Of a stretch of 64,000 nucleotides of DNA, positions 32,455 through 45,182 are shown one piece after another; the first letter of the stretch is position 1, and each line of letters starts with the position of its first letter. The translations under genes and the position numbers were made by a program. Location of the stretch: positions 248,001 to 312,000 of the forward strand of contig JAWNZC010000123.1 in assembly GCA_035771165.1 (NCBI GenBank), in the 5' to 3' direction. The notes under the pieces were generated by a model that had not been told where the DNA came from, made no database searches, and saw only the letters and a list, made by a program, of their open reading frames with translations. This DNA is from Paragorgia papillata. Its lineage: Eukaryota > Cnidaria > Anthozoa > Scleralcyonacea > Coralliidae.

Positions 32455-35052
32455 GACCAGGACCATTAGTGTGAAATTTGATGAAAAACAGGCGGGAAAG
32501 AATAATTAATGTTAGCAAAATTGCAGATATTTTTCCCATGTTTATTAATAACATCACCCTCGGTCCGTTCTGCGCATGTACGAAACTAATGTTTACATCT
32601 CTATTTAGAAAAAATATATACTAATACCTTATTCAAGATTGTAAGGTTTTCGCGCTTCCTCTTCATTACTTGTACCCAAAACAAAACATTTTCAGAAGAA
32701 ATAGAAGAAATCCGAAGAGATATCCTCGCCGAATCCCTTGGTTTTCTGCCATGTTGTTTCTAACGGTTTACACTGAGCTGAGTACGTCATGTAATTATCT
32801 ACAAATGTCATGTTTGAGGGTCCTCATAAACAAAGATTCGGATCATGCGCAGAACGGACTGGACGGCACCTTTAGGTGACTTGCGTGATGATGGCTATTT
32901 GAATTTTCCTATAAATGTCTAAGAATGTTGTTGAAAAAGAATGTCTATGATATAGTTGTTCCTGAGAATTAAGGAAATGGCATTACAGAAAGTCTGAGAT
33001 TTCAAAATTTTACAGGGTAGCATGCCCTCAGACCCCCAATTAGCCTGCTTGCAGCCCAAACTTTCTTCTAAACCCGGATTTCGGGCTGCAAGTAGGCCAA
33101 CCCCCAATCCCCTCCCCCCCCCCTCCACCAATATATGCCAGTCCTGCCAATGTCTAAACCCTCAAAACTTGTGACACTGCAGATATGTTGTATCAAATAA
33201 CCAGATATTTCTCCAGAAGACCACACCTACTGTAAGCCTAGAAATGCATAAAAATAATTCTTCTTTGGGAGATATATAGTGCCTGGTGTCAGTGAGTGTC
33301 CTCCACTTTTCCATTTTCTTTTGACTTGGCTGTCATTGGATCCATTGGATCTTTATAGTCCTTCACAGGTGGGGCTGGCTGTTATTGGATCCATTGTATC
33401 TTTATAGTTTTCACAGGTGGGGCTGAGAAAGTCATAAAAAATGTTTCATAATTTGGAAACCCAGTGTACAATTCCCATTTTTCATTAATGTGTTTTTGAA
33501 ACATTGAACTGAAAATGTTTGCTGTTCTACATTCTCCCTTAGACTCATAGAGCCAAAATTTAATAACCATATTAGATGTTAATATTTGTGTGCTCCGATT
33601 GGCTGGCAAGCAGTTTGCATCCTCCTATCCGGATCTTGCAACCAGACTGCTCGTGGATTGAGAAGACAAGTTTAAAAACAAAATCGTTTTACTAATAAGT
33701 ATTGAATTTATTGTATTTTGCTTGACACTGGAGAAAATATATTCAGACAAAAGGTATAGGTATTACAATATGAATGGGTTATTTTATTATCTGTTATTCT
33801 ATTTGACAACTGTGAAAACAATTAATTTGTGGAAAAAAGCCAGAAAAACTGTTACAAAGTCAAAGAGAAATTATAATCAAGTGACGAGTCAACATTCAAG
33901 TTTCTAAAAAACATGTCCCCACGTTTTAAGCAAAACTATCCCAACACAAAGGGTCGTTATTGATTGCAAAGAGTTAATATTTTTGGATAACTAATTAAAT
34001 TGCACAGAGTTACAGTTTAATTGGATATTTACAGTGCATTCTTTACATGTTAAAACTACTCTTTATAGTACTAGTTTATATTATTGAATCAATTTATAGC
34101 TACAGGTTAAAAACGGTGACTAAGGATCTGTGACAACAGTCGAATAGAATTAACGTTAGAACTATTAATTATTTTAGCCTATGTATTGTACTGTATTTTA
34201 CACCACACTAAAATGTATACAGTATTTTCACTAGTACAAAAGGGAAGAGAAGAAAAACAAAGACCAAAACCCAAGTGAAACCGAAAACACTTTGCAATCG
34301 GAGCTTTTGCAAACTACCTGGCTAGTGAAACAAGTTTTTTCCGTCCCAAAACAAATCAAAACAAAGCCTCACGGGCTGATGCGATTCGAACAAGTGATCG
34401 TGAGCTGTTTCAAAGCCTTGTGAATTTCAACCAGCGAAAATGCAGAGAAGAGACATTTACAAGGGCATCAACTATACGATATGAATAGATCTACTACATA
34501 TGCATGAATGTGAAGGCAAATGGCTTACTGTACAGCAATCGATTTCTTTACTCACTTCGAAATGTGCAAAAAGTTCTTTCTTCCAGCATGGTGTTCGAAC
34601 GTTCTTCACTCCATCGACAACTCTGAAGTAATTTTCTCGCCAGTATCAAAAGAAGTTTTGCTCCCATCTACACAGAACATAGTTCATAACCTACCTGTCC
34701 TAACGAGATGTAAAAATCTCTCATTCGAGAAAGAAAATACCGCTAAAACAGTGAATTAATCTTTCAGGCGAAATGCTCGCCTGACGCGGCCCGGCCATTT
34801 CCCCTGAAAGTGAATCCGTACCTCAACTACCATTGAAGTGTGAACGCTGTCGCGTACTTGCGTAACGTACACAGCCGGAAACGCACATGTTGTAACAGGT
34901 CTGCAGCCTGTCTGTTACAACTTGTCATGAAGAAGCCGATATCCGGATGCGTTCGCATGCCTCGTTCCAGTTTGCCCTGACAAATCTGCAACGGGTTGTT
35001 TGCAGACTTGTTCTGAAAAGCCGGAACAATATTATCGTTATCAGACCTGTAA
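32455..35052. other. Gene-poor stretch with small inverted repeats
   Basis: GGTCCGTTCTGCGCATG at 32562 recurs inverted at 32844-32860, so 32562-32860 may be a MITE. 33040-33095 is a small palindrome (TAGCCTGC..TGCAGCCC / GGGCTGCAAGTAGGCC). 34880-35050 holds GTTACAACTTGT-type repeats that continue on the other side of the Helitron copy at 36214. No gene recognised. Confidence 0.45.
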
Positions 35053-36037
35053 CTAGAAATACATGAACGCAACAACCCCTCGCCCGCTTTATATGCATTT
35101 TCTAACCCCCCTCCCCCCCCCCCCCTAATTTCTGTTTTTTTGTTGTATTAATGACACACAGATCAGAAAACATCCCAGAAAATTAGTTAGCAAGGTTCAT
35201 CTGTAGTCATGTATTGACACACCGAAAGAACATGCAAAGTCAATATTAAAAAAAACAACAACGAGATGAACCAAATGACAAATTTTCATTCAAAAATATA
35301 TATAAACAGTGGCCAAGAAAAGACCTAGCGCTCAAAGACAATTCTAGACAATATATTATTTATATTAATTTTCATTTTCATTTTCAAGATTTCTTCCGTT
35401 TTAACTCAGCTAAACTGGTAAATACCAATCTCCTACCGTTAAACTTTCTTCTGCTTTTGTCACCACAAACACTGCCAATTCAGTCTAGTCTTTTCGGATT
35501 GTTTTTCTCGTTCGACGTTCGCGGTTTCTTACTTTTTTCGTTGTTGACACATAAATATGACAAGGCATCATTCAGTTCTCTTCATGATCTAAAAAGCCGT
35601 TTGTTTCAAAATTTCTTCATCGTTTCCTTTCGAGTTATGTAGAATACACCAGAGCAAAATTCTTTACCGGCTTTGAACAGTTTCAGGATACATCCTTCTT
35701 CTGTCAGTTACATTTCGGTCGGCATTGTTTTCGGTCTTTATCGTATTAATTTTTAGGCTTTTTTCAGTGGTTTTTTAAAGTCGTATTTATTGTTGTCTTT
35801 TTCTCGCTGCCACATCTCTTAATTGTTAGCCTTCTTTCTTTGGTCTTTTCCATAGTAATATTAATGTACATTTTAGCTGAAACCATTTTTTCTGGCAAAG
35901 ATTTCTCTCGTCATATATGATCGTTGAAAAACTATTTCGTAATCCAACCGAACTTATAAATTATAATTTGCTGACGTAAATTTAAATAATTTAAAAGATT
36001 AGTTACCAGTTACCACTGCGCAAGTCGTGGATTTGAT

Positions 36038-36095
<58 letters not shown>

Positions 36096-36213
36096 AACAG
36101 GTTTCAGAATTGCTTTCAGCTTTTCATCTCGCGTGTAAAGTGGACTCCACGCACGTCGAGATTAGCACCCTCACCGGGCTTCGAGCCTTCGGCCCTCCGC
36201 CCGGGCTTGGGGA
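35053..36213 (-). mobile_element. Helitron-like element 'Z', minus orientation, 1.16 kb
   Basis: On the minus strand begins TCCCCAAGCCCGGGCGG and ends GTATTTCTAG; next base T. It is the undisrupted relative of Y and provides the empty sites for Xa and for the hAT at 19627. Its interior is closely matched, inverted, by 28538-29400. Contains a (TA)n tract at 36041-36093. No ORF. Confidence 0.75.
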
Positions 36214-37298
36214 CAACTTGTTCCAACAACTTGCTGCAAGCTTGTTGTGAACAGATCGTAACAATATTGTAACAAGCTTGATGATACACGCCTTATTCTC
36301 GGTAAACAGCTTTGAAATGTTGCATAAATGTTGCTCAAGAGGCAAAAAATGTGTTGATCAGATCAACAAAAAAGATTAAAAGGTACCTTTATGAAGTCAA
36401 AAGGTGGGTCAGTTGTTTATATTAGCGTTGCTATCGTGAAAAAGGTTTTGATTTCATGCAAAAATGAAACTGAGACACCTTCGGCAGTGAAACTAAATTA
36501 GTTAGTTGGTTGTTTTTGAAAAAGAACATGCTTTTTACTACTCCAAATGCTTATCTAAATAAAAAAAGTCTCTTTACTGGTTATCTCCTACGAAATGTGT
36601 GTTGTAAGCTTGATTTTAACCGCGAGTTTCTTTGTTTGGCAACAAATTAATATCAACCCGCTAATTTAGTCGTGTTTCTGAAGTAAAAAGACGTAATTTT
36701 TAGGTGAATTTTACCATTTGACATGCTAAATTGTGTATTTGTTAATGTATTTTTACACAATGTTGTTTTTTTATACATTGGTTTGAGGGTGTTGATGTTT
36801 TTCTGTGTAAAAATCCGTCAATTTCAACTCTTTTCGGCAGTTTAAAAAAACATACCGCCATCTTGTTTTTCCTCTACTAGTAGGATATGAGCTGATAGCC
36901 TAGTAGTAGGGAACCAATCAGATTACGCAAAAGCTCATATCCGATAGCATGCTATATAATAATTATAATTATAGTGAAGATGGAGTATTTATATAGGACC
37001 GATACAAAGAACGCCTGTAAATGAGACTACTGCGACGGTTCTGCGACGGATTCGTTGGACAACGAAAGAAAATCTGAATCGGCGAATCCGATACCATGCA
37101 TCTGCTATATAGACCTTGAGGTTTGAGCTGACCGTTTTAACCAATATTTCGAAGACTATTGCTTATACGGTTTAGTAAAAATTTTGCGTAAATAGAATCA
37201 ATAAGATGATGTTGTAACTGTGAATCGCTATATGAATACATGTGCATGAAATAAATTTAAAAGCGTCACTGGAATATATGAAGCTGGCCAGACATCCA
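36214..37298. other. No gene seen; AT-rich with CAACTTGTT repeats at the left edge
   Basis: The first about 80 bases continue the repeat interrupted by Helitron Z. A short palindrome (GGATATGAGCT / AGCTCATATCC) lies at 36886-36955. Nothing else supported. Confidence 0.4.
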
Positions 37299-37690
37299 CA
37301 CTGCAAAAAATGCTGGGTAATATTAACACAAAATCCTGTGTAAAAAATGCATCCACACAAACACACTGTTATGTGTAAATGTTACACATAAATCACGGTA
37401 AATTTACACAAGCATAATGCATCCACCCAAACACACGATTTTGTGTAAAAGAATGATTTACACATACGATGTGTAAATGTTACACAAGAATCACGGTAAA
37501 TTTACACAAGCAAAATGCATCCACACAAACACACGATTTTGTGTAAAAGAATGATTTACACATACGATATGTAAATGTTACACAAAAACCATGGTGAATT
37601 TACACAAACAAAATGTGTCTACAGTAACACATACTTTTGTGTAAAACAATGCTTTACACATACCATGTGTTACCCTTACACGAAATTGTG
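37299..37690. repeat. CACTA/EnSpm-like end with about 98-bp subterminal repeats rich in GTGTAAA/TTTACAC
   Basis: CACTGCAAAAAATGCTGGG begins at 37299. Units restart at about 37345, 37416, 37513 and 37611 (each AATGCATCCAC or variant), with many GTGTAAA and TTTACAC heptamers in both orientations. CACTG starts and dense subterminal repeats fit CACTA elements; the other end was not found. Confidence 0.6.
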
Positions 37691-38547
37691 GTAAATCTAG
37701 AATAGAAACAACAAGATGCAAAAACGTGTTTTTTTAAAACAATATTATATTTACAAATAAAACTTAAGAATATATACACGTATACTTTCAATAAAATAAG
37801 CATAATATCAAAAACATTAAATTACAATACTACAACAAAATTGTGTCCTTACTTAATACTTAAACTGACAATTTTGCAACAATTTTTAACAGCTTTCTTA
37901 CTTAAATTAGTTTAAAAATATTGCATGATTAATGAATTACCTTTAGACCTACATGCAACCTTGTTGATGTTTCATCTACAATAGGCAGACTAGACCCTCT
38001 TTCCAAAAACAAATATATAATAGTGTGAATTATGTATCCACTGTCTACAAATGCTTTATATTATTAATAAAACCACATGCAAAGCTTCAAGAAACAAATA
38101 ATTATAACTTCAATTTGACGTACAGTTCATCATATTTTGAACAAAATAATGTGCAAATTGCATATTGCACACTGTTGATCATCTAATACTGTAGTATGAA
38201 TGAAATAAAATATTCAGTTTAGACGTACATAGCCAGATCCAATAGATTTATCCTTTAAAAAAGGATAGACTTTTATCACTAGCTGAACACTTTCAATGAG
38301 TTGTAGTCTGGTTGGATAACTACAAAAACACAAATTGAAAGGGTGTTGTTAAGTTTTTGGATGAATTTACAATTATGTAAAATGTGTTTAGCAATGTCAG
38401 TATCCATCCAGTTAATCTATTCTGTACAAATACTAAAAAATGAAAACTAACACACAAAACCATCCCTGCCTATTCACTTGGCTAAATAAAATTGTCTGGC
38501 ATTGGCCAAAATAATCTGATAAAGATTGTGTTCAACAGGAATGAGTT
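37691..38547. other. AT-rich, no gene seen
   Basis: May be the interior of the CACTA-like element. No ORF over 60 codons of interest. Confidence 0.4.
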
Positions 38548-38899
38548 ACAGTCAAACTACATTGCAACTTGCAAATGTCTTGTGCAGATTCAGTACTTGA
38601 GCAACTTGCAAATGTCTTGTGCAGATTCAGCTCAACAGATTCCGTTAAAAGCTCATCTTTCTTTTAGATAAATACGAAGTCATGTTTAAAATATTACTGT
38701 TGCTGAATAGGAGTATTTTTTGCCAGGTAAATGGTTAGTTTGAATCAGGAAATTTTGAATTTCTGTTGAATTTTTGGTATGAACCTTGCTGGAACGTTTG
38801 CAATTTGCTCAGGCCAACTTGTCAATATGTAATTGCAATGTTGCTTGGGAATATTGCAATGTGGCATGCAAGAGAACATCCGGTTTGACTGTAATGAAA
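38548..38899. mobile_element. MITE, termini TTACAGTCAAAC, copy 1 of 3
   Basis: Starts TTACAGTCAAACTAC and ends CGGTTTGACTGTAA. Contains an imperfect tandem duplication of GCAACTTGCAAATGTCTTGT. Confidence 0.7.
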
Positions 38900-38916
38900 G
38901 ATTTCTTACAGTCAAA

Positions 38917-39212
38917 CTGGGGGTTCTCCTTCATGCCACATTGCAATTTCCCCACGCAACATTGATGGACAAGTTGGTCTGAGCAACTTGCGAGTGTTTC
39001 AAGAAGATTTACATGTATACCAGAAATTGAACATTCTCTTATTTAAACTACTATTTACATGGCAGAAAATACTTCCTACTCACACAGAAGCAATATTTTA
39101 GATATGAGTTTGTATATACTTTCTTGACAGAAAGAGAAGCCTTTCTTCACTAGAGATTTGCAAGTTACTCGAGCGAAGTAGCATGAAAGGAACATTCGGA
39201 TTCACTGTAACT
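38917..39212. mobile_element. MITE, termini TTACAGTCAAAC / TTCACTGTAA, copy 2 of 3
   Basis: Same family as the neighbours (CATGCCACATTGCAAT, GTTGGTCTGAGCAACTTGC). Right end slightly diverged. Confidence 0.65.
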
Positions 39213-39249
39213 GCGAGTGAGGTCTGTATGAGAAAGTATTAGTTTAGGT

Positions 39250-39461
39250 AAACAATTTACAGTCAAACCGGATGTTCTTTCACATGCTACATTGCAATAT
39301 TCCCACGCTACATTGCAATGTTGATTGATGAGTTGGTCTGAGCAACTTGCACTAGATGTTTGCAAGTTGCTCAAGTGAAATTGACAATCAACATTGCAAT
39401 GTTGCGGAGCAATATTGCAATGTAGTATGCAAGAGAACATCGGATGGTTTGACTGTAAGCT
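39250..39461. mobile_element. MITE, termini TTACAGTCAAACCGGATGTTC, copy 3 of 3
   Basis: Near-palindromic 212-bp element; both ends carry TACAGTCAAAC followed by GATGTTCT and a TTGCAAT-rich body. Confidence 0.75.
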
Positions 39462-39838
39462 TATGAACTTAAGACCAGAATATACAAGAAAAAAACATAC
39501 GTATGTCAGTATGTGCTTCATTAATTAAGTATAAACAAATCATTAAAAAGGTATACTGTGCACTTACAGGGTGTACTTTGAAAAGTGTTAATAAAGATGG
39601 ACAATTAAAGCACTTCTTAACTTTCTGGTCATTTTGTTGGAACCCTTTTGCTGCAAAATGTGAGTCAGATCAGGTCTTAAATTCTTTGGAAGATCCAGAG
39701 TAGATGGCCATGGCAGTTTAGCATTGAGTACCACTCCTTTTTCTCCACATGGACTTACTGCCATTGATCTCCTTAAAAATAAAAGAATTGGTTGTTTCTT
39801 TGCATACAGTAGTAGTTTAATCATTATCAACCAAAGAC

Positions 39839-39996
39839 ATATAACTTTATTAATTATGCAACACAGCACTCTATAAGGATGCACCATTTAAAATTAATGA
39901 AAGAAAATTAGGGATGCACCACATATAACGTTATTAATTATGTAACACGTCGCTCTATAAGGATGCACCATTTAAAATTAGTGGAAGAAAATTAGG
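39839..39996. repeat. Tandem duplication, unit about 85-90 bp
   Basis: Two copies share TTATTAATTATG(C/T)AACAC, CTCTATAAGGATGCACCA and TTTAAAATTA. Confidence 0.75.
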
Positions 39997-40087
39997 TTGT
40001 AACAAGTCTGTGAGATTTCTGGTTGTGTAAGTGATTTCATATCCAAAGCGTCTAATGGCGTCATGATTTAGTACCTTTTCACTTGCC

Positions 40088-40113
40088 GCCCCCCCCCCCC
40101 CCCCCCCCCCCCC
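40088..40113. repeat. Poly-C tract
   Basis: About 24 consecutive C. Confidence 0.95.
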
Positions 40114-40267
40114 AAATAAAACTTGCACTCCTAGATTTCTTAATCTACTACGCTACGTATACTAAACTATATGCTACGTGCCTGAAGCCAATAAGGAATT
40201 AACACTTCTCTTACACTTTGTGCAACTTTGTCACTTTGGCTTGTAATATATAGCATACACTCCTTTG

Positions 40268-40332
40268 GGGTGTTGGTGGCACAGTGGTTAGTGCATGTGA
40301 GAAGAGTGCTTCCAGTTTGACTCTACCAAACA
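40268..40332 (+). repeat. tRNA-derived SINE-like head
   Basis: TGGCACAGTGGTTAGTGC resembles a Pol III A box and CAGTTTGACTCT a weak B box at the expected distance. Body and tail are not clear here. Confidence 0.4.
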
Positions 40333-40628
40333 CAGGGGCGCCGGAAGCTACGCAAGGCGGCGGGGGCAGCCATATAAAAAGGGCACTTTTTCTCAGCATT
40401 AATTTTTGCACGTGGGAAATAATGTTCGCCAATTTTGCTCTATAACATAAAATAACCAAAAAGCATAACGGTATAAAATAATGAATGACAATGTATTGAG
40501 AAAGAAATTCAACGACTGAGTTGTACATATTGATGCCACATTCCTATTTACATTTAAGAAAACATGGCAACTTTAATGAATCAGAAAACACCCGCCAAGT
40601 GAAAAAGGCCTGGGCACAAGACATAGCT

Positions 40629-40988
40629 CAACCTCGTTCTCATGCAGGGCGTTTTTGAAATTGGTAAGGTGGGAAAAGGTTCTGGCGTCGACTGTTGGAT
40701 TCGGTATTTTCATTGGTTGGTTGCTTTCTTAAACATTCCTCGTGAAACATATTTAAGCATAGTTTTGTGCCAGTTATGATCAAATAGCTTCAACGGGACC
40801 GCCAACGGGACAAATAGGACCGCCATTACAATGAACTTCTCCCACGGGGCTGCCATTACCCAGAATGATTTTGCATACTAACTAAATTGCTAATTTATTA
40901 CGCCCAGTATTTTTGAGTGCTGTGACAAGCCGATGCCAGGGCTTTTTCCCACCCTCTAAATTTCAAAAGCGCCATGAGAACGAGGTTG
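40629..40988. mobile_element. Mutator-like non-autonomous element, termini CAACCTCGTTCTCATG
   Basis: Inverted ends CAACCTCGTTCTCATG with GGGAAAA nearby; flanks GACATAGCT and GACACAGCT form a 9-bp duplication with one change. Same superfamily type as 11838-12358 and 15055-17384. Confidence 0.75.
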
Positions 40989-41014
40989 GACACAGCTAAC
41001 CCAAGGCAAAATTA

Positions 41015-41168
41015 TGTAGTAATATAGACTCGAACACTCAGGTCAGACCAGATCAATATCAACGCTTTTAATACAGAACGGACACACACAGACACTTGTT
41101 ATTGACATACACTATTTTGGCGCCCTATACGTAATCACGTGTTGGCGTAGCACGTAATCATCTCTACA
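41015..41168 (-). repeat. Gypsy 3' LTR
   Basis: Starts TGTAG and ends CTACA as read on the plus strand. By eye it differs from the other LTR at about six of 154 positions, so the element is not very recent. Confidence 0.9.
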
Positions 41169-41384
41169 CTATCCCCTCCTCTAAATATAGGAGTGCAATT
41201 TCCTAACTCAACAACAAAGTACACTACAGTATTTAATTAAGATATAAAAGTTCAGTTTATCTTCAACTTAGCTCCTGTCCTTCGAGCATTGTGCTGGCTA
41301 GTGTCTTCCTCCCAATTCTCCAGGGAACGTGCGACATCCGATTCTTGCTGGTCTGTGGTGAAATCGTCAGAACTCATTTCTACT

Positions 41385-42638
41385 TCACTTGGATGGAGTT
41401 AACTGATTTCTGCTTGGAAGGACAGTTGGACTGCTCATCTCATAATCTGATTGATAATGTACATCATCGGACGGGGAAAAACTGTGTTGTCCCTCTCTTT
41501 CTTCTCTCTCGTCATCATGACACTCTCTCCCCTCCATTCCAGGATTTAATCCTAGTTCTCTACTTCTTTTCTGTTGCTTCTTGGTGTGATTATCTTTGTT
41601 AAAGCGCCGGTACAACTTCAGGTTGTTGAAATGAGTGACTTTACAACATCGTGATGGATTTCCTGGTTTATTAATCTTGTAGGTCACTTCTGTTACTCGA
41701 TCGACCACTTTGTAGGGCCCCTTCCAATAGCGGTGGAACTTTGCAGCCTCCCCTGTCTTGATCTGTGGGTCATACAGAAAGACTAAGTCACCCCGGTCAT
41801 AGTGACACTGTTTAACACCTTTGTCGTAATATTCCTTCTGTTTGACCTGCCTTGACTGTAACTGGTGACGGACATCGCGATACGCTGGATGAAGTCGATC
41901 TTTCATACTGGAAATAAATTCACCATATGAGATGGCTTCTGGTGTTGTTTCCCCAATCATTATGTCAAGAGGAAGTCGCATTTCCCGTCCAAACATTAGC
42001 GAGAATGGAGTGTAACCTGTAGAAACATATACACTACTTCTGTATGTCATCATGGACGCTGCCACATGTTGGTCCCACGTTTCTGGATCTTCTTTCACCC
42101 TAGTCTTCAGTAAATTCTTAACAGTTCGATTAGCATTTTCAACTTGACCGTTGCTCGCTGGATGGTAAGCTGTTGTACGTGTCTTTTTGATTTGAAGCAT
42201 CTGACAAAGTTGATTGAAAATCCGAGATTCAAAATTACGACCTTGGTCCGAGTGTATGCTATCAGGCACTCCAAACCTGGACACCCAGTTGTCCATTATG
42301 GCTTGGGCACAAGTGGTAGCTTTCTGGTTGGGTAAAGGGTAGGCCTCCATCCACTTGGTGAATGAGCACTGTACCGTTAGGATGTACTGGTTCTTACGCT
42401 TCGTTTTTGGCAAAGGTCCAATAATGTCTATATGCACTCGCTGAAAAGGAGATGTGGACGGAATTGGCTGCAAAGGTGCTTTAGGCTTCCTTCCTGGAGG
42501 TTTGCATTCACCACAGGTTTTGCAAGAAGCACAATAGTCCTTCACTGCTGCTGTAAGACCAGGTCTCCAAAATCTTGTCTGTATCTTCTTTAGAGTCTTG
42601 AATACTCGTTGGTGATTTCCTTCTGGTCCATCATGCAT
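41385..42638 (-). pseudogene. pol: Gypsy integrase region (DDE core and GPY/F module)
   Basis: Open frame of 417 codons. It begins in the zinc-binding region (CASCKTCGEC). Catalytic residues: Asp in VHIDIIGPLP, Asp in HSDQGRNFES, Glu in NGQVENANR. The GPY/F module reads YWKGPYKVVDRV, followed by a Glu/Ser-rich tail. It joins cDNA to host DNA. An in-frame TGA (42639-42641) separates it from the upstream part of pol, which continues in the same frame (42642-42854); so it is a fragment of one polyprotein, not a separate gene. Confidence 0.92.
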
Positions 42639-42641
42639 TCA

Positions 42642-43500
42642 TTGAAGAGCTGGTTTCACGAGGGATTCTGGCAGTATTATTCGTGGTTTAAAGTGCTTTT
42701 GTTGACCCTCAGGCTTAAGATACAAGATATTTCCTTTCATTTCCAGTCGCTCATACTGTGCCCAAATTGCTCGGGAGGTAGGATCCATATTGTATAGCTC
42801 TGTAGCACTTGGTTTCTGTTCTCCTTTCTGCAGTTTTGCAATAACTGTTGCCATTGCAGGATCATTCTGTTGTGCCTCTCCAATTTATTTTGATGACCAA
42901 CAGGAAGTAGAGTTTACAGACGCTGCCTGAACAGTTTCAGGTTGATTTGTAGTTTCCATTGTCATTGCTGTTGCTGAGTCTGGATCACTAGCAGGCGGCA
43001 CGCCACCACATGAGGGACAATCTCCATGTCGTCTTCTCGGTCTTCGAGACAAGGCATCTGCATTGCAGTGATTCTTTCCCTTTCGGTGTTCGATGTCAAA
43101 CAGGTACTCCTGAAGTCGCTCAAGCCATCGTGAAACTTGGCCTTGTGGTTCTTTAAATGTCATAAGCCACTTCAAAGACTGGTGGTCTGTCCGTATTAGG
43201 AACTTTCGACCCAGTCACCCAGAAGATAGTAGCGAAAATGATCCACAAAGTATACAAGGGCCAACATTTCCAGCCTGGTGGTACAGTAATTCCTTTCTGG
43301 TGGGTGGAGGGCTCGACTTCCATATGCTATAACTCTCTCTGTACCATCTGGCTGTTTTTGGGAAAGGACAGCTCCAATACCATGATCACTGCTGGCATCA
43401 GTGTCAAGAACAAATTGCCCTCCACTAGCACTAAAATTGGGATAGGCTAAGACTGGTGCATGGTCGAATGAAGGCAGTTTTCAGCTCACAGAAAGCATTC
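42642..43500 (-). pseudogene. pol: Gypsy RNase H and linker to integrase, broken frames
   Basis: Pieces in two or more frames. An RNase H catalytic-type motif (FVLDTDASSDHG) reads on the minus strand near 43385-43425. The RNase H end and gypsy linker (RWLERLQEYLFDIEHRKGK, then NADALSRRP) are in the ORF 42885-43175. 42642-42854 covers the linker to the integrase zinc-binding region. RNase H removes the RNA template during reverse transcription. Several frameshifts lie between about 43176 and 43600. Confidence 0.85.
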
Positions 43501-44151
43501 TGTTGTTCTTCTTTCCACTTGAAACCACTGCCTTTTCTCGTAAGACGGAGTAACGGCTCTGCTTTTGTAGCAAATTGAGGAATAAACCGCCGGTATTATG
43601 ACAACAAACCAAGAAAACCCCGCAGTTCTGACACATTCCTTGGTGAAGGCCATTCATGTACAGTCTTTGTTTTCTCCGGATCAGTGTGCATTCCCTCTCT
43701 TGAAACAAGATGACCAAGAAAAGAAACTTGACGTTGCAGAAAAGCACATTTTGAAGACTTTAATTTGAGTCGAGCTTCTTTCAGTCTCTCGAACACAGCA
43801 CGCAAGCGAGCCAAATGGTCTTCAACAGTTGTTGACCAAACTACAATGTCGTCAAGGTAAACAAGACAATTCGGCCAAGCCAGTCCCTTCCAGGCTAAAT
43901 TCATTAATCTTTGAAAAGTTGCTGGTCCATTGGTCAAACCAAAGGGCATGTATTTCCATTGAAACTGTCCCTTGTGTGTCACAAAGGCAGTTTTGGCACG
44001 ATCTTTGTGAGCAACAGGGACTTGCAGGTAGCCTGATGCAAGATCAAGACAAGAGAACCACTGGGCACCATCAAAAGACTCCAGAATATCATCTGATCTT
44101 GGCAATGGTTGAGCATCTTTCACGGCTTTGAGCAGCTTTCGATAGTCTATA
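43501..44151 (-). pseudogene. pol: Gypsy reverse transcriptase, C-terminal two thirds, cut by Helitron Xb
   Basis: Residues SFDGAQWFSCLDLASGYLQV, then KYMPFGLTNGPATFQ and the catalytic box LVYLDDIVVWS identify a Ty3/gypsy reverse transcriptase with its YLDD motif present. The upstream part (VVLVRKNDGNYRL) lies at 45297-45400, on the other side of the 1145-bp insertion 44152-45296. The reading phase is the same on both sides with no duplicated base. Confidence 0.92.
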
Positions 44152-45136
44152 CTAGAAATACATGAACGCAACAACCCCTCGCCCGCTTTTACATTATTTT
44201 TTAAAACACCCACCCACCCCCTGATTAAAATAAGCACTCCTAATATACAGCCAATACAAAAACAAACAGATATAAAAACAAATGATGTTAAATCCTTGGG
44301 ATATTAAATTATACAATTTATGGATAGGTTGATAGGTTAAGAAAACTGATTTAAATCATTTAATGAAAGTTGAACATATCAAAGCAAAATTTTGATTTCA
44401 TTATTAAATTCTGGTTCTAAAAAATATATTGTTTTTAGGAGGTTTCAAAAGGGGTTAATTTTAGCAAGCCTTTAAATGGCTTCTCTATGCATGTACATTT
44501 TGCAAAGGCAGTATTAAAAGTAATTTACAGCTCAGAAATTACATTTATAATAGAGTCTGAGATAAAAACAATTCTGTTGAATCGGATTCCAGAAAGAAGA
44601 ATTCAAAAGACAACGTCAACGTTTCAGTCGAAACACAGCTAAGAAAACCAACAAAGCTCATGCGTATTTTTAATAATAAAAAGTGCATGCACGTCCACCA
44701 CGGTTAATATAAGCCTTAAAGGTAGTGTTTTAAGTTAGCTTTAGTTAAGCTGACTTATGGTTTGGATGAGCAAAGGGAAAGCACGAAAACGTGAAGCTGA
44801 ATATTGTTTAGGTTAAGCGAAAACTTGAAAACAACAAGAATCCTACCGTTAACCACTTTAAGATGATTTGACCATGGACTCACGGAGTGTCTTCAAACCA
44901 GGGCTACATACACTGCAGAGCGAGTTTTTGTTTACCATACGGCGTTTGGTTTCTTCAAGTTCTCTGGTTTCTCTTCAAGATATATTAAACGGGTTATTTG
45001 TATCCTTTTCTTCGTGCTCCATTTCATTTCGTTTCGTTTAAATAAACGAAAGCAAAACACTATTTGTTTGAGTATTTATAGTTTTCTTCGTCGCTAGTCA
45101 CCAGTGTCCAACTATTCTTACCGCGTGACACCGTGC

Positions 45137-45182
<46 letters not shown>

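Noticed and set aside
37299..37690. CRISPR-like array
   Set aside because: The sequence between repeated motifs is itself repeated; a subterminal repeat array explains it better.
41291..41602. Plus-strand ORF of 103 codons
   Set aside because: Antisense to the gypsy integrase tail.
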